A DNA stretch of 6,202 nucleotides, taken from assembly GCA_964505995.1 (NCBI GenBank), contig CAZDLB010000101.1:1-6202 (forward strand), written 5' to 3'. The stretch is from JAJRVH01 sp964505995. Lineage in GTDB: Bacteria; Pseudomonadota; Zetaproteobacteria; Mariprofundales; Mariprofundaceae. This document shows, one piece after another, positions 5,631 through 6,202 of the stretch; the stretch's first letter is position 1; each line of letters begins with the position of its first letter. The position numbers and the translations under genes were made by a program. The notes beneath the pieces are model-generated. The model saw nothing but the letters and a program-made list of their open reading frames with translations, was not told the DNA's origin and did not search any database.

Positions 5631-6202
5631 ATGGCAACGAAGATTGAGAAGAAGATTACCGGGTTCGAGGTCGTCAAGCCTCAGGAGGAGGCCGAGGCGC
5701 AGAGCAATGTGACCGCCATCGCACCGCTGCTGGAGCGCGACGATGTGCTCGAGGGCAGCACCTACAAGATCAAGACGCCGAACTCCGAGCATGCGATGTA
5801 CATCACGATCAACGATGTCGTCATCACCGAGCCGGACGGCTCGACGCACCGGCGGCCGTTCGAGATCTTCATCAACTCGAAGAACATGGAGCATTTCATG
5901 TGGATCGTGGCGCTGACCCGCGTGATTTCGGCCATCTTCCGCAAGGGCGGCGATGTCACGTTCCTCGTCGAGGAGCTCAAGGCCGTGTTCGATCCGCGCG
6001 GCGGCTACTACAAGCGCGGCGGCAAGTACATGCCGTCCATCGTCGCCGAGATCGGCGAGGTCATCCAGCAGCATCTGGTGTCCATCGGCATGATGGAGGG
6101 CCAGCTGTCCACGCCGGAGCTCGAGGCCAAGCGCCGCGAGGCGAAGGAAAGGCTCGGCGAGGACGCCGTGGCCAAGGGCAACATGTGCGACAAGTGCGGC
6201 GC
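5631..6202 (+). CDS. nrdJb: NrdJb, C-terminal module of split class II ribonucleotide reductase (partial, 3' end missing)
   Basis: In P. aeruginosa the class II reductase is encoded as NrdJa plus a smaller NrdJb that supplies the C-terminal part, including redox cysteines that re-reduce the active site after each turnover. Here 190 residues are visible before the right edge. After a charged leader (1-40) comes a TSCPD-type domain (about 45-150) with YITINDVV, FEIFINSKN, WIVALTRVISAIFRKGG, LVEELKAVFDP and GGYYKRGGKYMPSIVAEIG, typical of the C-terminal region of long NrdJ proteins. A helical charged linker follows (162-182) and then NMCDKCG with C186 and C189, the first half of a zinc-ribbon-like or redox Cys motif; the second half should lie just past the edge. 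AGGAG at 5619-5623 sits 7 bases before the ATG. It is the fourth gene of a very tight operon. I estimate about 40 residues are missing, by comparison with the known family length. Confidence 0.93.
   Translation, partial: MATKIEKKITGFEVVKPQEEAEAQSNVTAIAPLLERDDVLEGSTYKIKTPNSEHAMYITINDVVITEPDGSTHRRPFEIFINSKNMEHFMWIVALTRVISAIFRKGGDVTFLVEELKAVFDPRGGYYKRGGKYMPSIVAEIGEVIQQHLVSIGMMEGQLSTPELEAKRREAKERLGEDAVAKGNMCDKCG

Overview
The window looks like part of the chromosome of a GC-rich gammaproteobacterium. Two things point there. First, a ubiE-ubiJ-ubiB ubiquinone cluster, with the accessory protein UbiJ encoded between UbiE and UbiB. Second, a class II ribonucleotide reductase split into two genes, the nrdJa/nrdJb arrangement known from Pseudomonas aeruginosa. 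Genus cannot be read from the sequence. There are no rRNA or tRNA genes, insertion sequences, phage genes or CRISPR arrays.

Left half, minus strand, transcribed leftwards: ubiE (2001-2795), ubiJ (1357-2004) and ubiB (1349 to the left edge, where its C-terminal end is cut off). ubiE and ubiJ overlap by 4 bases (ATGA) and ubiB starts 7 bases after ubiJ, so this is a tight operon. UbiE does the C-methylation of ubiquinone and menaquinone synthesis, UbiJ is a lipid-binding accessory factor of the Ubi complex, and UbiB is the ADCK/COQ8-like atypical kinase/ATPase.

Middle (2796-3075): a 280-base divergent control region between ubiE and the reductase genes. It holds a perfect DnaA box, two NrdR-box-like palindromes 32 bases apart, and a sigma70-type promoter (TTGACA, 16-base spacer, TAAACT) whose spacer is filled by the second NrdR box. 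An untranslated leader of about 85 bases with a 7-bp hairpin follows. This reads as a classical dNTP-sensing and replication-linked promoter for the reductase operon.

Right half, plus strand: nrdJa (3076-5250) encodes the catalytic subunit of adenosylcobalamin-dependent ribonucleotide reductase, with all three active-site cysteines but no C-terminal redox cysteines. nrdJb (5631 to the right edge) carries the separate C-terminal module and reaches the first CxxC just before the window ends. Two small ORFs of unknown function lie between them: 5250-5492, joined to nrdJa by an ATGA overlap, and 5476-5628, which has a strong ribosome binding site. The first contains a GC-rich segment (5345-5400) able to fold as an outer stem enclosing two hairpins.

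The most interesting material is the layered NrdR/DnaA control of a split B12-dependent reductase, the two unrecognised small genes between its halves, and the possible structured RNA between them. Nothing here supports a wholly new system.
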